In this document: piece after piece, positions 1-8,361 of the stretch
How the letters are laid out: each line of letters opens with the position of its first letter
Numbering within the stretch: the first letter of the stretch is position 1
Assembly (NCBI RefSeq): GCF_900142955.1
Contig: NZ_FRCP01000022.1
Location: 1 to 64,000, forward strand
Origin: Anaerosporobacter mobilis DSM 15930
Lineage (GTDB): Bacteria; Bacillota; Clostridia; Lachnospirales; Lachnospiraceae
Direction: 5' to 3'
DNA: 64,000 bases
Notes under the pieces: generated by a model
Told to the model about the DNA's origin: nothing
Seen by the model: the letters and a program-made list of their open reading frames with translations, nothing else
The model's database searches: none
Translations under genes and position numbers: made by a program

Positions 1-221
1 CATTTCTTCTCCTGTAAATGAGGTCTATTAAAGTTACCCTTTTTTACTACATAAATACTTCAAAAAAGTACTTGACTTTTATTAGCAAGGTTTACAGATT
101 CAAATATCAGTTTTAATACAAAAAAACTACTGACCTCATATTGATAGCTAGTAGCTTTGAAATATATATTCTGTTTTTTTCTTTCGGATTATGCTAATTA
201 GTTCCACACAATCAATTAAGC

Positions 222-572
222 TTATTCAACTTCTTTCAATAATTCTTCTACAGATATGCCATATAACTTTGCAATTGCAAACAAATTAGATGTGCTTGGG
301 TCAGAAGTTCCGCTTTCCCATTTTGATACTGCCTGTCTGCTCACCCCAATCATTTCTGCCACAAACTCTTGCGTCATCTTACAACGGGTACGATGCTCCT
401 TCAACGCTTCTCCAAGAGATTTTCTCACCGCAGATTTTTCCTGTCGAACGTCTTTTGATTTTATATATTTCAAAAGAGCGCGGACAATAAGCACGAACAA
501 TCCAATAAACGCAATCATGATAATAAATCTGATAACCATCACAATGGCATAAAATGTTACAAAAGTACTCAT
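222..572 (-). CDS. Membrane-anchored XRE-family transcriptional regulator
   Basis: A 116-residue protein whose order is the reverse of most small regulators. Residues about 5-35 form a strongly hydrophobic segment (FIIMIAFIGLFVLIV), followed by a basic linker and a C-terminal HTH_3/XRE domain with the typical QEFVAEMIGVSRQAVSKWE recognition region. I chose the ATG at 570-572 because a purine-rich AAAGGGGAAAG lies upstream of it; the frame stays open further upstream but the added residues look non-coding. From family knowledge it should bind an operator near its own or a neighbouring gene while tethered to the membrane. No partner gene is evident. The fold call is secure, the target is unknown. 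Confidence 0.8.
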   Translation of the reverse strand: MSTFVTFYAIVMVIRFIIMIAFIGLFVLIVRALLKYIKSKDVRQEKSAVRKSLGEALKEHRTRCKMTQEFVAEMIGVSRQAVSKWESGTSDPSTSNLFAIAKLYGISVEELLKEVE

Positions 573-791
573 ATTAAACTTTCCCCTTTCTGGTTTTCTA
601 TAGTTTAGCAAAAATGACTGGGTTGCCACCACCAGATATCACGCAACTATCGGTTGCGGATGTATAAAACTGTAGATTGTAATAATAGTCTTACAAAAAA
701 ATACTATAAATCATACCAACTATCAATATTGAGTTTTTAATGTACTTTGTTCTCTAAATCCTAATTATCTACCTAATTGTTACGTAATATC

Positions 792-820
792 TTGATATAA
801 ATGTTTTATATGCTTATAAT
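792..820 (+). promoter_or_regulatory. Sigma-A-type promoter for the 0.8-1.2 kb unit
   Basis: TTGATA (792-797) and a perfect TATAAT (815-820) are separated by 17 bp. The predicted start near 827 is about 10 bases before the folded element at 837. Seen directly; activity is inferred. Confidence 0.7.
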
Positions 821-836
821 AAAATTGTCTCCCTGT

Positions 837-938
837 TACGGTATGTGCATGACTGTAAAGCTGTAACAGTGGAAAGACGGTGTAGCCTGCAATCATGCGT
901 GGGTGATTGAAAAGTGGGAGTCATAGCCCACCACCGTA
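837..938 (+). ncRNA. Candidate structured RNA (leader or riboswitch-like), class not recognised
   Basis: About 100 nt that fold as a closed multibranch junction. The outer stem TACGGT (837-842) pairs with ACCGTA (933-938). Inside are three hairpins: ACTGT/ACAGT (852-856 with 866-870), CAATCA/TGATTG (890-895 with 904-909) and GTGGG/CCCAC (914-918 with 927-931). The element lies between a consensus promoter and the small gene at 982. It matches no riboswitch class that I can recall. It could be a cis-regulatory leader, an independent small RNA, or an antisense-type regulator of the peptide gene. Confidence 0.5.
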
Positions 939-981
939 TTAATATTATCAACTAAATATCAAAATAAAGAGGTGAGTTATA

Positions 982-1161
982 ATGAAGTCTATCTTGTATC
1001 CCATGTTATTTGGTCAATTAATTACAATCGTAGTATATTCAATAATAAAAGCCACTCATAATAATCCCAAAATCACGAAAATAATCTCAATTATTTCTTT
1101 TTCCTTTTCAGCTATTTTAGCTGTAATTCTATTAATAATTTTAATTATTACACTAGTATAG
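982..1161 (+). CDS. Small hydrophobic membrane peptide, 59 aa
   Basis: ATG at 982 follows AGAGGTG with good spacing. The product has two hydrophobic stretches, about residues 8-22 and 35-59, split by a short polar segment (KATHNNPKITK). It is the only reading frame between a consensus promoter/structured RNA and a strong terminator, so it forms a monocistronic unit. The family is unknown to me. Size and topology would suit a small membrane regulator or a type I toxin-like peptide, but nothing in the sequence decides this. Confidence 0.5.
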   Translation: MKSILYPMLFGQLITIVVYSIIKATHNNPKITKIISIISFSFSAILAVILLIILIITLV

Positions 1162-1197
1162 ATATCAATTTACTTGCTTAAGTTTTAGTTTTTGTAC

Positions 1198-1237
1198 AAA
1201 AAAACTACTAGCCTATTATTAGTTAGTAGTTTTTTTA
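1198..1237. terminator. Bidirectional intrinsic terminator
   Basis: The hairpin arms AAAAAACTACTA and TTAGTAGTTTTTT flank a short loop, with a U-tract on either strand. It ends the 59-aa peptide unit and can also serve the minus-strand FRG gene. A diverged copy lies near 116-156. Confidence 0.75.
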
Positions 1238-1388
1238 TTTAATTTATAACTACTCGCATATTACTTAATCGAAGAGGAACAATTTATAATGTTATGACAT
1301 AAACATCTACATAATAAAATTGTATATTCCTTTTTACATCTAATTTAAACATATAATAATAAATATTTAATGACTTCTCCGTATGATC

Positions 1389-2603
1389 TTATTTTTTGAT
1401 TGCATCTAAATTTTTTTCTGATTTTTCCAAATAATATTTTGATACATTTTCCAGATCACAGTAAATGCTTGCCCTTGTTATGTGAATATATGATAACTCA
1501 TCTAATATTTTTTTCTTACAATTTGCTGGTATTATATAATGAGTAATTTTACATGGTGGGTTTAGCATTTCTATTGTGGGCATTTTTGTTTTGGTTTTTC
1601 CCATTCCAAACAAAGCAAATAGGCCACTTTGATGAGCGATTCTATCAAAATTTTGTTTTGGTTTTACAAATATGATTTTTTTTAAATCCTCAGGAATAAT
1701 TTGAGTTTTAAAATAAGATTTTTCATTACATATTTGATGGACTAGCCTCTCTACATCTTTGCGCTGATTAAAACTTTCTTTATCTACGCCATCATCAACA
1801 GTAAAATTATCATCAAATAAAGCGACGTTTGCTAACACACTAACAGTATCGCTATCATAAAACTTAAAATAATCTTTTGGAATTGATATTTTTATCGTAT
1901 CCGCATGTTCGATTAATTCTGTAGAACATGCCATGTATAGGGCAACCAAAGGATTTTCACTAAAGTCTAACAATCTAGTTGGAAAACCATTATGTTGTAG
2001 GACTGATAAATAATCTAACGCTGTCTTACATTCTCCAAAATATTGTGGATATGAAGAAATAATTTCTCTAATATTTTCACTTTCAGTTTCCAAAATTTTT
2101 TCTCTTCCCGTTCTATGTATTCCTGGTTGCATTTTGAATTTCCAATCCCCGTGTCCACGATAGAATACTTTATGATGTAACTCTTTTTGATTACTTAGAA
2201 CTTTTTCGATAAAATCTGCTACTCCCGTAATTATTTCAACATCAATAGAAGTATTATTATTTCCTTTGATTTTAGGATAATAAACTGTAAATCCATCTTC
2301 ATTGTCGATCTCGTGCTTTTTGTCTCCTATTTTAATACTAAGATTCCTTATATCTTCAGCCTCATTTAATTCATTAATTAATTGATTGTATCTCTTTAAA
2401 GAAGCATCTTTTCCTATCACATTAGTATTAAAAATTTGCTTGTTGTCTACTATAAAAATTTCATTACTTACTAAACACGCTTCACATTGACTAACAAGAT
2501 TAGAACACTTTTCAAAATCACTTTCCGCACCTCTAACTATTTCTTCATCATGATTATTCTCTAGTTTGTTTAGTATTTCTTCCGCATTTCTTTCTGTATT
2601 CAA
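1389..2603 (-). CDS. FRG domain-containing protein
   Basis: A 404-residue protein. The central FRG domain (about residues 125-250) shows the diagnostic FYRGHGDWKF (residues 147-156) and, further on, LQHNGFPTRLLDFSENPLVA, which is the conserved core of this family. The N-terminal 100 residues are charged and helical, and the C-terminal third is not recognised. I use the TTG at 2601-2603, which follows AGGAGG. FRG proteins are common in phage and genomic-island cargo and are suspected defence or toxin components, but their biochemistry is not settled. It is the downstream gene of a two-gene minus-strand unit with the HEPN-like gene, 96 bp away. Confidence 0.8.
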   Translation of the reverse strand: MNTERNAEEILNKLENNHDEEIVRGAESDFEKCSNLVSQCEACLVSNEIFIVDNKQIFNTNVIGKDASLKRYNQLINELNEAEDIRNLSIKIGDKKHEIDNEDGFTVYYPKIKGNNNTSIDVEIITGVADFIEKVLSNQKELHHKVFYRGHGDWKFKMQPGIHRTGREKILETESENIREIISSYPQYFGECKTALDYLSVLQHNGFPTRLLDFSENPLVALYMACSTELIEHADTIKISIPKDYFKFYDSDTVSVLANVALFDDNFTVDDGVDKESFNQRKDVERLVHQICNEKSYFKTQIIPEDLKKIIFVKPKQNFDRIAHQSGLFALFGMGKTKTKMPTIEMLNPPCKITHYIIPANCKKKILDELSYIHITRASIYCDLENVSKYYLEKSEKNLDAIKK

Positions 2604-2699
2604 CTTGCCTGCCTCCTATGTTAAAAATACCTTAATCTACATAATACATATATCACATATATCTCAAGTTATTAGAATGCTACTAATTTACTATATTAA

Positions 2700-3440
2700 T
2701 CATTCTCTTTTAATATCATTATTTAATTGTTCAATTTCTTCATGATTGCACTTTATGAAATCAATATATTTACCGCTTTTATTTTTAAATGCATCGTCCG
2801 TTAATACTTTATGAAGCACATACCTCATCCATAGGTAATCAATGTAGTTAAAATTAAACCAATCTGTATCATCTTCATGCTCATTAATTTGAAGATGAAC
2901 CTTATTTCTTAGTCTTTTCAGCTTTTTTATGTATGGATATGCTTTATGATTTAAACTTAATATATTTTTAGACTCCATTTTTTTAATCATAGAATCAAAA
3001 TTCATTTCATCATCAACAGGATCAATTTTTTTATAAATAAATGTTTCCAACTTATATTTCATGGAATTTTGCTTATATTCATTTGATTTTATAACACTAT
3101 CAAGTTCCCATAACTTTTGCTTCCATAAATCGCTTGATTTTAAGAGATAACAAAAAATACCTTCTATTATTGATGTTCCTGTTATTATATAGTTTTTATA
3201 TATCATTGTAATAATAACATTATGTAAATTAAGTTCATCAAGTTGCAACTCTAAATACTGCATATATTGCAAACTATATGCTATATTTTTTCTAAGACTT
3301 TTTGGCATATCCGAAAGTAAGCCTTCTTTTAATATACTTTCAAAACAAGGTACAGCTGTAGGATGCCACCTACCTTTATAACATATATCATTATCTTTTT
3401 CTAAAGTACCAAATGGTCTTAAGTTTTCTGTATTTTGCAT
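2700..3440 (-). CDS. Hypothetical protein with HEPN-like signature
   Basis: A 246-residue, mostly alpha-helical protein. The motif RLRNKVH (R176 to H182, an R-x5-H arrangement) late in a helical region, plus the earlier TSIIEGIFCYLLK helix, resembles HEPN RNase-like domains, in which R-x4-6-H is the catalytic motif. The assignment rests on this motif and general helicity only. It is the first gene of a short operon with the FRG gene. HEPN proteins often act as toxins or antiviral RNases, so a role paired with the FRG protein is plausible. The gene is strongly AT-rich. Alternative: a HEPN-fold protein without nuclease activity. Confidence 0.55.
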   Translation of the reverse strand: MQNTENLRPFGTLEKDNDICYKGRWHPTAVPCFESILKEGLLSDMPKSLRKNIAYSLQYMQYLELQLDELNLHNVIITMIYKNYIITGTSIIEGIFCYLLKSSDLWKQKLWELDSVIKSNEYKQNSMKYKLETFIYKKIDPVDDEMNFDSMIKKMESKNILSLNHKAYPYIKKLKRLRNKVHLQINEHEDDTDWFNFNYIDYLWMRYVLHKVLTDDAFKNKSGKYIDFIKCNHEEIEQLNNDIKRE

Positions 3441-3898
3441 TCCCCTATTATCTCCTTGAAATATATTAATCTCAAAAGTCGAAAAATAGTATCAACTATA
3501 AAAATTTACTATTTTTTATTTAATTTTCGTTATCCCTTTTGATTTGTTTCATTACCCACCACCATCTTGATATAGAATATGATAAAGTTTTACATTTGAT
3601 AATTATATAAGATTCTATTTATATCCTACAATGAAAACCACTCATAATGTGCTGGGATATAACCACCAAATATAGATTCTAGAATATCTTTAAACCTTTT
3701 TTTTATATGCATCTTGAGATACGTTTGACATATGCTTCTCCTATTGCTATGGTAGATAAATTAATTGGTATACACTCTTATTATATACACATTTATCCAA
3801 CTATCAATATTAAATTTTCGATGTGCGGTTATTCCCTAAACCATCATTTTCATTTCTACACAATATTCTTTAATATGTGTTATAATTTAGCGACCATA
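3441..3898. other. Gene-free AT-rich intergenic region
   Basis: No convincing gene. An open frame on the plus strand has unlikely composition and no ribosome binding site. A segment near 3797 (CCAACTATCAATATT) resembles one near 716, a diverged repeat of unknown meaning. Confidence 0.5.
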
Positions 3899-4975
3899 TT
3901 AACTCTCATTATTCACTTTAACCTGATAATACATATTTATCGTCGACGAAGCATTAAACAAAGCCGTTAGCATATAATTTTTTATATTTCTTACCTTTGT
4001 TCGATTCTCTTTCATGCAATCAATCACATATCTGATATGCATAGCATTCAACTTCATGAACTTACTCTTTACAAGTTCATATGGCTGTTCTGCTCCTGCT
4101 ATCCAGATCGTATCACGTTTAATACAAATAGTTTCAATCATTAGATCCACAATCTCATCTATCTCATCTTTTGCAAAATCTGCAACAAGACAATCGTAGT
4201 CAATTTGTTGTCTAATATATCGCATATACTTAGACACACTCCCCCCTTCTGCTGAAGAATGTAGTGCTGTATTAGATCTCAACTTTTCCTCTTCACTGGT
4301 CCTATCCATCATATCCATCTCTTTTACTTCACTTTTAGATAGATTAGATATAGATTGATTACTAATATCAGTATTATTTATATTAGTATTATTAGATTGT
4401 GATTTTAACAGTTCTGGAACTGTGATATTCACAATTCTTGAACTATGATTTTCAAAGTTATTGAACTGTGAATATTCATTGTTCTTTAACTCTTCATCAT
4501 CACAACTCTTGAACTGTGCATTTTCACTGTTCTGTAACTGTTCATCTTCATTGTTCTTGAACTCCTCATTTTCACAGTTCTGGAACTCTCGCACTTTTCC
4601 CTGTTCAATATTACGAACAAAATTTTTAACATAAATTAGATTGGGTTTACCTAAACCCTGACGCTTTTTTTCAATAAGGCCAATACCATTAACACTGTCA
4701 AGCTCTGCTAATAGCTTGACAGCTTTCTGTTCCCCACAACGCATCATTTCTCTTACATCATCAATTGTGAATATAATATACACTCTATTCTCTTTATCAA
4801 CCCACCCATTTTTCATTGACAAGGACATACGATCTAACATGACGCCATACAAGATCTTGGCATCACTGGATATTTTATCAAAGTATTCATCTGTAAATAG
4901 TAATTTTGGTATTCGGTAAAAAGAAAATTGCTCTGCTTGGCTGCCATAATAGTAATTAAAGTTTAAGTTCTCCAT
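3899..4975 (-). CDS. RepA_N-type replication initiator with DUF6017 C-terminus
   Basis: A 358-residue protein. Residues about 15-120 match the RepA_N initiator domain of Firmicute theta plasmids (RIPKLLFTDEYF, then AKILYGVMLDRMSLS and KNGWVDKENRVYIIFT). Residues about 130-180 are an acidic, Asn-rich, internally repetitive linker. The last 110 residues are a DUF6017-like domain that is paralogous to the end of the ICE protein at 9625-10536 (compare RNIKNYMLTALFNASSTI with RNIKRYLLATLFNAPSTI). It follows parB and parA in a plasmid-type maintenance operon. It looks intact although both partition genes are broken. Confidence 0.85.
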   Translation of the reverse strand: MENLNFNYYYGSQAEQFSFYRIPKLLFTDEYFDKISSDAKILYGVMLDRMSLSMKNGWVDKENRVYIIFTIDDVREMMRCGEQKAVKLLAELDSVNGIGLIEKKRQGLGKPNLIYVKNFVRNIEQGKVREFQNCENEEFKNNEDEQLQNSENAQFKSCDDEELKNNEYSQFNNFENHSSRIVNITVPELLKSQSNNTNINNTDISNQSISNLSKSEVKEMDMMDRTSEEEKLRSNTALHSSAEGGSVSKYMRYIRQQIDYDCLVADFAKDEIDEIVDLMIETICIKRDTIWIAGAEQPYELVKSKFMKLNAMHIRYVIDCMKENRTKVRNIKNYMLTALFNASSTINMYYQVKVNNES

Positions 4976-5874
4976 TTATTCACCCCGTTGTTTATTTGAC
5001 CATTCATCTAATAATTGAAATATTATTTCTTCAATCTGTCTACTTGTATACTCTTTTTCAAAATATCCCGCTAGTCTATCTTGTTTAATTACTACTTTTC
5101 TTGGGGCAGACTTATGATTTTCTAATAATAACTGTACAATGTCTGCTGTTAACTTTCCTTGACTACTATATTGTTTTAGTTGTTCCGCTTGTTGAGGCGT
5201 AGGATATGCCGTGTTTGCTTGGATATTTCTAATATCCACACTTGTTCCTCTTCCTTTAGATAAGATAAATCTACTCCCGCTCCAAATGTTAGCTTCTTTT
5301 GATCTACTAATTCCAACAGTTCATTTATAAGATATGTTAAACGAATATATCGTTGTATTGTTCTTCCACTCTCTCCAGTATTCTCAGCAATTTTATCAGC
5401 CGTATTTTTTTCACCCTTACTTCCTTGATGCTTCATTGCATCACTTTTCATCTTATAAGCAAAAGCCTTCTCACTAAACAATAACTCTTCACGTTGAATG
5501 TTAGAATCAACCATTATAATTACAGCTTCATCATCACTGAAATCTCGAATTATTACTGGCATAGATGTTAAACCCGCTAGTTCACTACCACGCTTTCTTC
5601 TATGTCCCGATAACAGTTCATATCCTCCCCCTGCTCTAGGTCTCACTAGAGCAGGATTTAGGACACCATATTTTCGTATACTATCTACTGTTTCCTCAAT
5701 CTTTGCATCGTCTAAAACACGAAATGGGTGACCTTTAAACGTGAATAATTCAGATAATTCTACCTCTGTCACTTTCTCAGACTCATCAAGTTTGAAATCT
5801 ACATTGTTATTTTCACCAAATAAGGTATCAAAGGATTGAAATTCTACTTTGGCTGCGCTATTTACTTTACTCAT
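4976..5874 (-). pseudogene. parB: parB (frameshifted ParB/Spo0J-family partition protein)
   Basis: The first 220 residues are a ParB N-terminal domain and HTH (GGYELLSGHRRKRGSELAG is the conserved box), closely parallel to the ICE ParB at 8318-9247. Near 5221-5232 the frame breaks: the original frame runs into unrelated residues ending at 5176, while the expected C-terminus (NIQANTAYPTPQQAEQLKQY onward, to 4976) continues in another frame. A single-base indel explains this. The second fragment could still be translated from its own start, but no good ribosome binding site is visible. It overlaps the end of the parA pseudogene. Confidence 0.8.
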
Positions 5875-6654
5875 CTTCCAATACCTCCTTAGTTAAGTTA
5901 CTATATGCACTAGCAACCGTGCATTTTGGATCATGCATGTAGATACTTTTCCCTTCTGCACTTGTCTCTGCAGCGCGCACTGATATTGGTATGTATTGTT
6001 CGAATATTCTCACATTTCGTCCATAGGCCTCTTCTAGTTTATTGATAATCCCTTTAGCAAAATTTGTTCTACTATCTACTATAGTTAGCAATATTCCTTC
6101 AATAGTAAGATTAGGGTTAATTTGTCTACGAACCTTACCTATGGTCTGAATTAATTGTTGAAGTCCCTTTACAGGTAAATACTGCGCTTGTACATGGATC
6201 AGTACCGAGTCCGCTGCAGCAAAGGCATTAATTGTAATCATTCCAAGTGAAGGCATACAATCTATTAATATATAGTCATATTGATCACGTATACTTTCTA
6301 TATAAGTTTTAAGAGTAGTTTCTCTACTCATAACATTTACTAATGTAACTTCAAGTGCTGATAACTCTATATTGGCAGGTAAAAGATCAACATTCTCATC
6401 ATGTGCAAGAATCCCCCTGCGTGGATCAATATCGTCTTCATTTATTGTAGCTAATAATACTGTGGTTAATGTATCCTGTAAACTATCAGGCTCTTTAAAT
6501 CCTAAACTTGCTGTTAAGCTGCCTTGTGCATCAGCATCAATTAATAAGACTTTCTACCTTCTCTTGCTAACCCAATACCTAAATTTACACATGTTGTTGT
6601 CTTACCAACTCCACCCTTTTGATTTGCTATAGCAATAACTTTACATTTACTCAT
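5867..6654 (-). pseudogene. parA: parA (frameshifted ParA-family ATPase)
   Basis: The N-terminus at 6654 carries the deviant Walker A motif QKGGVGKTTT. After LAREGRK the frame hits a stop. Restoring one G near 6550 gives the expected VLLIDADAQGSLTAS and a continuous ParA to 5867 (DYILIDCMPSLGM, QAQYLPVKGLQQL, VRAAETSAEGKSI). The gene is therefore complete except for one deleted base. An internal ATG at 6331 leaves a 154-residue C-terminal frame without the P-loop. With the damaged parB, this marks a decaying element related to, but distinct from, the intact ICE. Confidence 0.85.
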
Positions 6655-7079
6655 ATATTTGCCCTCCATTAATTTACATATAATTCCGCGTTTGTTATAA
6701 TTCCAATATAATTATTTCACTAATACATATTTCTTTTGAACATTTAGTTCTTACAGGTTATTCAACCAAGGTAAAGAGAGGGAATCGGGAACCTCTCTTT
6801 TTCCTTGCCCCAAAATATCCCTAATACTCCTTCCTATCATTATTAATTTCAATACATAAAAAGGGACATACAAATCAATTTTACATGATTCATATATCCC
6901 TATAACCTGCTTATAAGCATTATTTAATTAACTTTCGTCTTCATTATCACATGTAATCCCACTAACGAGGTCTACCACTACTGAAACCTTAACACGATCA
7001 ATTAGTTGTTTGTTTCTGTAATTTGAACCATTTCCATCAAATTGAAAAATCTTTACAAAGTGCGTAAATTCAAGGATTT
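6655..7079. other. Intergenic region between the old parA and the rlmD tail
   Basis: No gene that I can support. Around 6775-6812 an imperfect hairpin (AGAGAGGGA and CCTCTCTTT) is terminator-like. On the minus strand a start-less frame runs from the att site to about 6928, with residues such as VKVSVVVDLVSG; it may be a remnant of an older element end. Nothing else is recognised. Confidence 0.4.
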
Positions 7080-7464
7080 CTATATAGTTTGCCTTTGTAG
7101 TCTTACAATAGTCTCAACGGTATTACCAAAGACCCACAAAGCTCCAGACAGCTATATCAACGTATCTGTGGACTTTGGAAACAGCGTTGGAATGATACCT
7201 CTTAATAGTATAGTGGAAAAAGCAGACGCATACAAGCCAAAACAAAGAATAACTTACAAGCTGATAAAGGAATATATCCTTGATAAATACAGCTTTAAAG
7301 TACACACAGCATACATCGCTGAAGTAAAACGTGATTTAGGCTTACCGATGTACGATGCTCCCAATGCAGTAGAAACACTAAAGCAGCCAAGAAAGCACCC
7401 CACTCCTATTCAAGTAGCTGCTATCAAAGATGCCCTAACTTATTTTGAAGTAATACAAAACTAA
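7042..7464 (+). CDS. ICE left-end ORF carrying an att-proximal C-terminal extension domain
   Basis: Only codons from 7111 onward belong to the ICE; the preceding 23 codons are antisense to the displaced rlmD tail and are probably not genuine. The ICE part encodes 117 residues, including TYKLIKEYILDKYSFKVHTA, then AYIAEVKRDLGL and a final AIKDALTYFEVIQN. From memory this resembles a small domain found fused to the C-termini of RlmD-type methyltransferases and other genes at ICE or phage ends. There is no ribosome binding site at 7042, so expression in the integrated state is doubtful. In the excised circle the frame is continuous with the recombinase gene (codon 547 onward). Confidence 0.55.
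   Translation: MKNLYKVRKFKDFYIVCLCSLTIVSTVLPKTHKAPDSYINVSVDFGNSVGMIPLNSIVEKADAYKPKQRITYKLIKEYILDKYSFKVHTAYIAEVKRDLGLPMYDAPNAVETLKQPRKHPTPIQVAAIKDALTYFEVIQN
7080..7115 (-). other. Displaced native 3' end of rlmD
   Basis: Read on the minus strand from the core, this gives E-TIVRLQRQTI and a stop. Joined at the GAGAC core to the rlmD body at 49644, it rebuilds a normal RlmD C-terminus (DMFPQTVHVETIVRLQRQTI). It is therefore the original end of rlmD, left on the far side of the inserted element. Confidence 0.85.
7111..7115 (+). repeat. attL core of the ICE
   Basis: GTCTC at the junction of the displaced rlmD tail (left) and ICE DNA (right). The same five bases occur at 49644-49648. The true exchange dinucleotide must lie within them. 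Confidence 0.75.
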
Positions 7465-7477
7465 ATATGAATATGAA

Positions 7478-7510
7478 AATTGCTTCTTATTTTATAAGGG
7501 GCAATTTTTT
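7478..7510 (+). terminator. Intrinsic terminator fused to the parA ribosome binding site cassette
   Basis: A 13-bp stem (AATTGCTTCTTAT with ATAAGGGGCAATT, including G-U pairs) is followed by TTTTTT and, directly after it, ATGCCCAAAATCGAAAGGAGG, whose last bases are the Shine-Dalgarno of parA. It is the first of at least six similar cassettes in the element. Confidence 0.75.
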
Positions 7511-7539
7511 ATGCCCAAAATCGAAAGGAGGAACAAAAC

Positions 7540-8361
7540 TTGAACGCAAAAGTAATTGCCATCGCTATGCAAAAAGGCGGTGTCGGAAAAACAACCACCT
7601 GTGCCAATTTAGGCATAGGGCTTGCACAGGAGGGCAAAAAAGTCTTGATTGTAGACAGCGACCCACAAGGCTCACTGTCAATCAGTTTAGGACACGCACA
7701 GCCTGACAATATCCCCACCACCCTTGCTACCGTTATGGGCAAGGTCATCACCGATACTCCACTGGAACACAAAGAGGGCATCCTATCCCACCCCGAGGGT
7801 GTGGACTTACTCCCTGCCAATATTGAGTTGTCCGGCATGGAGGTATCCCTCATCAATGCCATGAGCAGAGAAACAATCCTAAAGCAGTACCTTGATACGG
7901 TGAAAAAAGACTATCAATATATTCTGCTTGATACGCAGCCCTCCCTTGGTATGCTCACCGTCAATGCACTGGCGGCGGCAGACAGCGTAATCATTCCTGT
8001 ACAGGCTCAGTATCTCCCTGCAAAGGGCTTAGAACAGCTTTTACAGACCATCAACAAGGTACGCAAGCAGATAAATCCCAAGCTAACCATTGACGGTATT
8101 CTGCTGACTATGGTAGATAACCGCACCAACTTTGCAAAGGACATCAGCACCCTGCTCCGTGATACCTACGGCGGTAAAATCAAGGTGTTTGCCACGGACA
8201 TTCCCCATTCGGTACGAGCCGCCGAGATTAGTGCCGAGGGTAAGAGTATTTTCGCCCATGACCCAAAGGGCAAAGTTGCCGAGAGCTACCGAGAACTGAC
8301 AAAGGAGGTGTTGAAGATTGAAAAGCTCCGCCAAAAACATAAATCTGACATCGGTAGATGA
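7540..8361 (+). CDS. parA: ParA-family partition ATPase
   Basis: 273 residues. The deviant Walker A KGGVGKTTT is at residues 12-20, then VDSDPQGSLS (A' motif) and YILLDTQPSLGM (Walker B). It starts at TTG 7540, eight bases after AAAGGAGG. In this family the ATPase works with ParB to stabilise the circular, replicating form of the element in dividing cells. It overlaps parB by 44 bp, which indicates translational coupling. It is the first gene of the long rightward transfer operon and is preceded by a terminator-type hairpin. A broken paralogue lies at 5867-6654 on the other strand. Confidence 0.95.
   Translation: MNAKVIAIAMQKGGVGKTTTCANLGIGLAQEGKKVLIVDSDPQGSLSISLGHAQPDNIPTTLATVMGKVITDTPLEHKEGILSHPEGVDLLPANIELSGMEVSLINAMSRETILKQYLDTVKKDYQYILLDTQPSLGMLTVNALAAADSVIIPVQAQYLPAKGLEQLLQTINKVRKQINPKLTIDGILLTMVDNRTNFAKDISTLLRDTYGGKIKVFATDIPHSVRAAEISAEGKSIFAHDPKGKVAESYRELTKEVLKIEKLRQKHKSDIGR

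Noticed and set aside
256..552. Plus-strand frame of 98 codons
   Set aside because: Antisense shadow of the XRE regulator gene.
3707..3970. Plus-strand frame of 87 codons
   Set aside because: His/Tyr/Ile-rich composition, no ribosome binding site, partly antisense to the RepA_N gene.
4440..4600. Repeats in the RepA_N gene
   Set aside because: Coding repeats (Asn/Glu-rich linker), without the regular spacing of iterons or CRISPR; iteron function not excluded but not supported.
7467..7706. Plus-strand frame overlapping the parA start
   Set aside because: Cys/Arg-rich shadow of parA in another frame, without a ribosome binding site.
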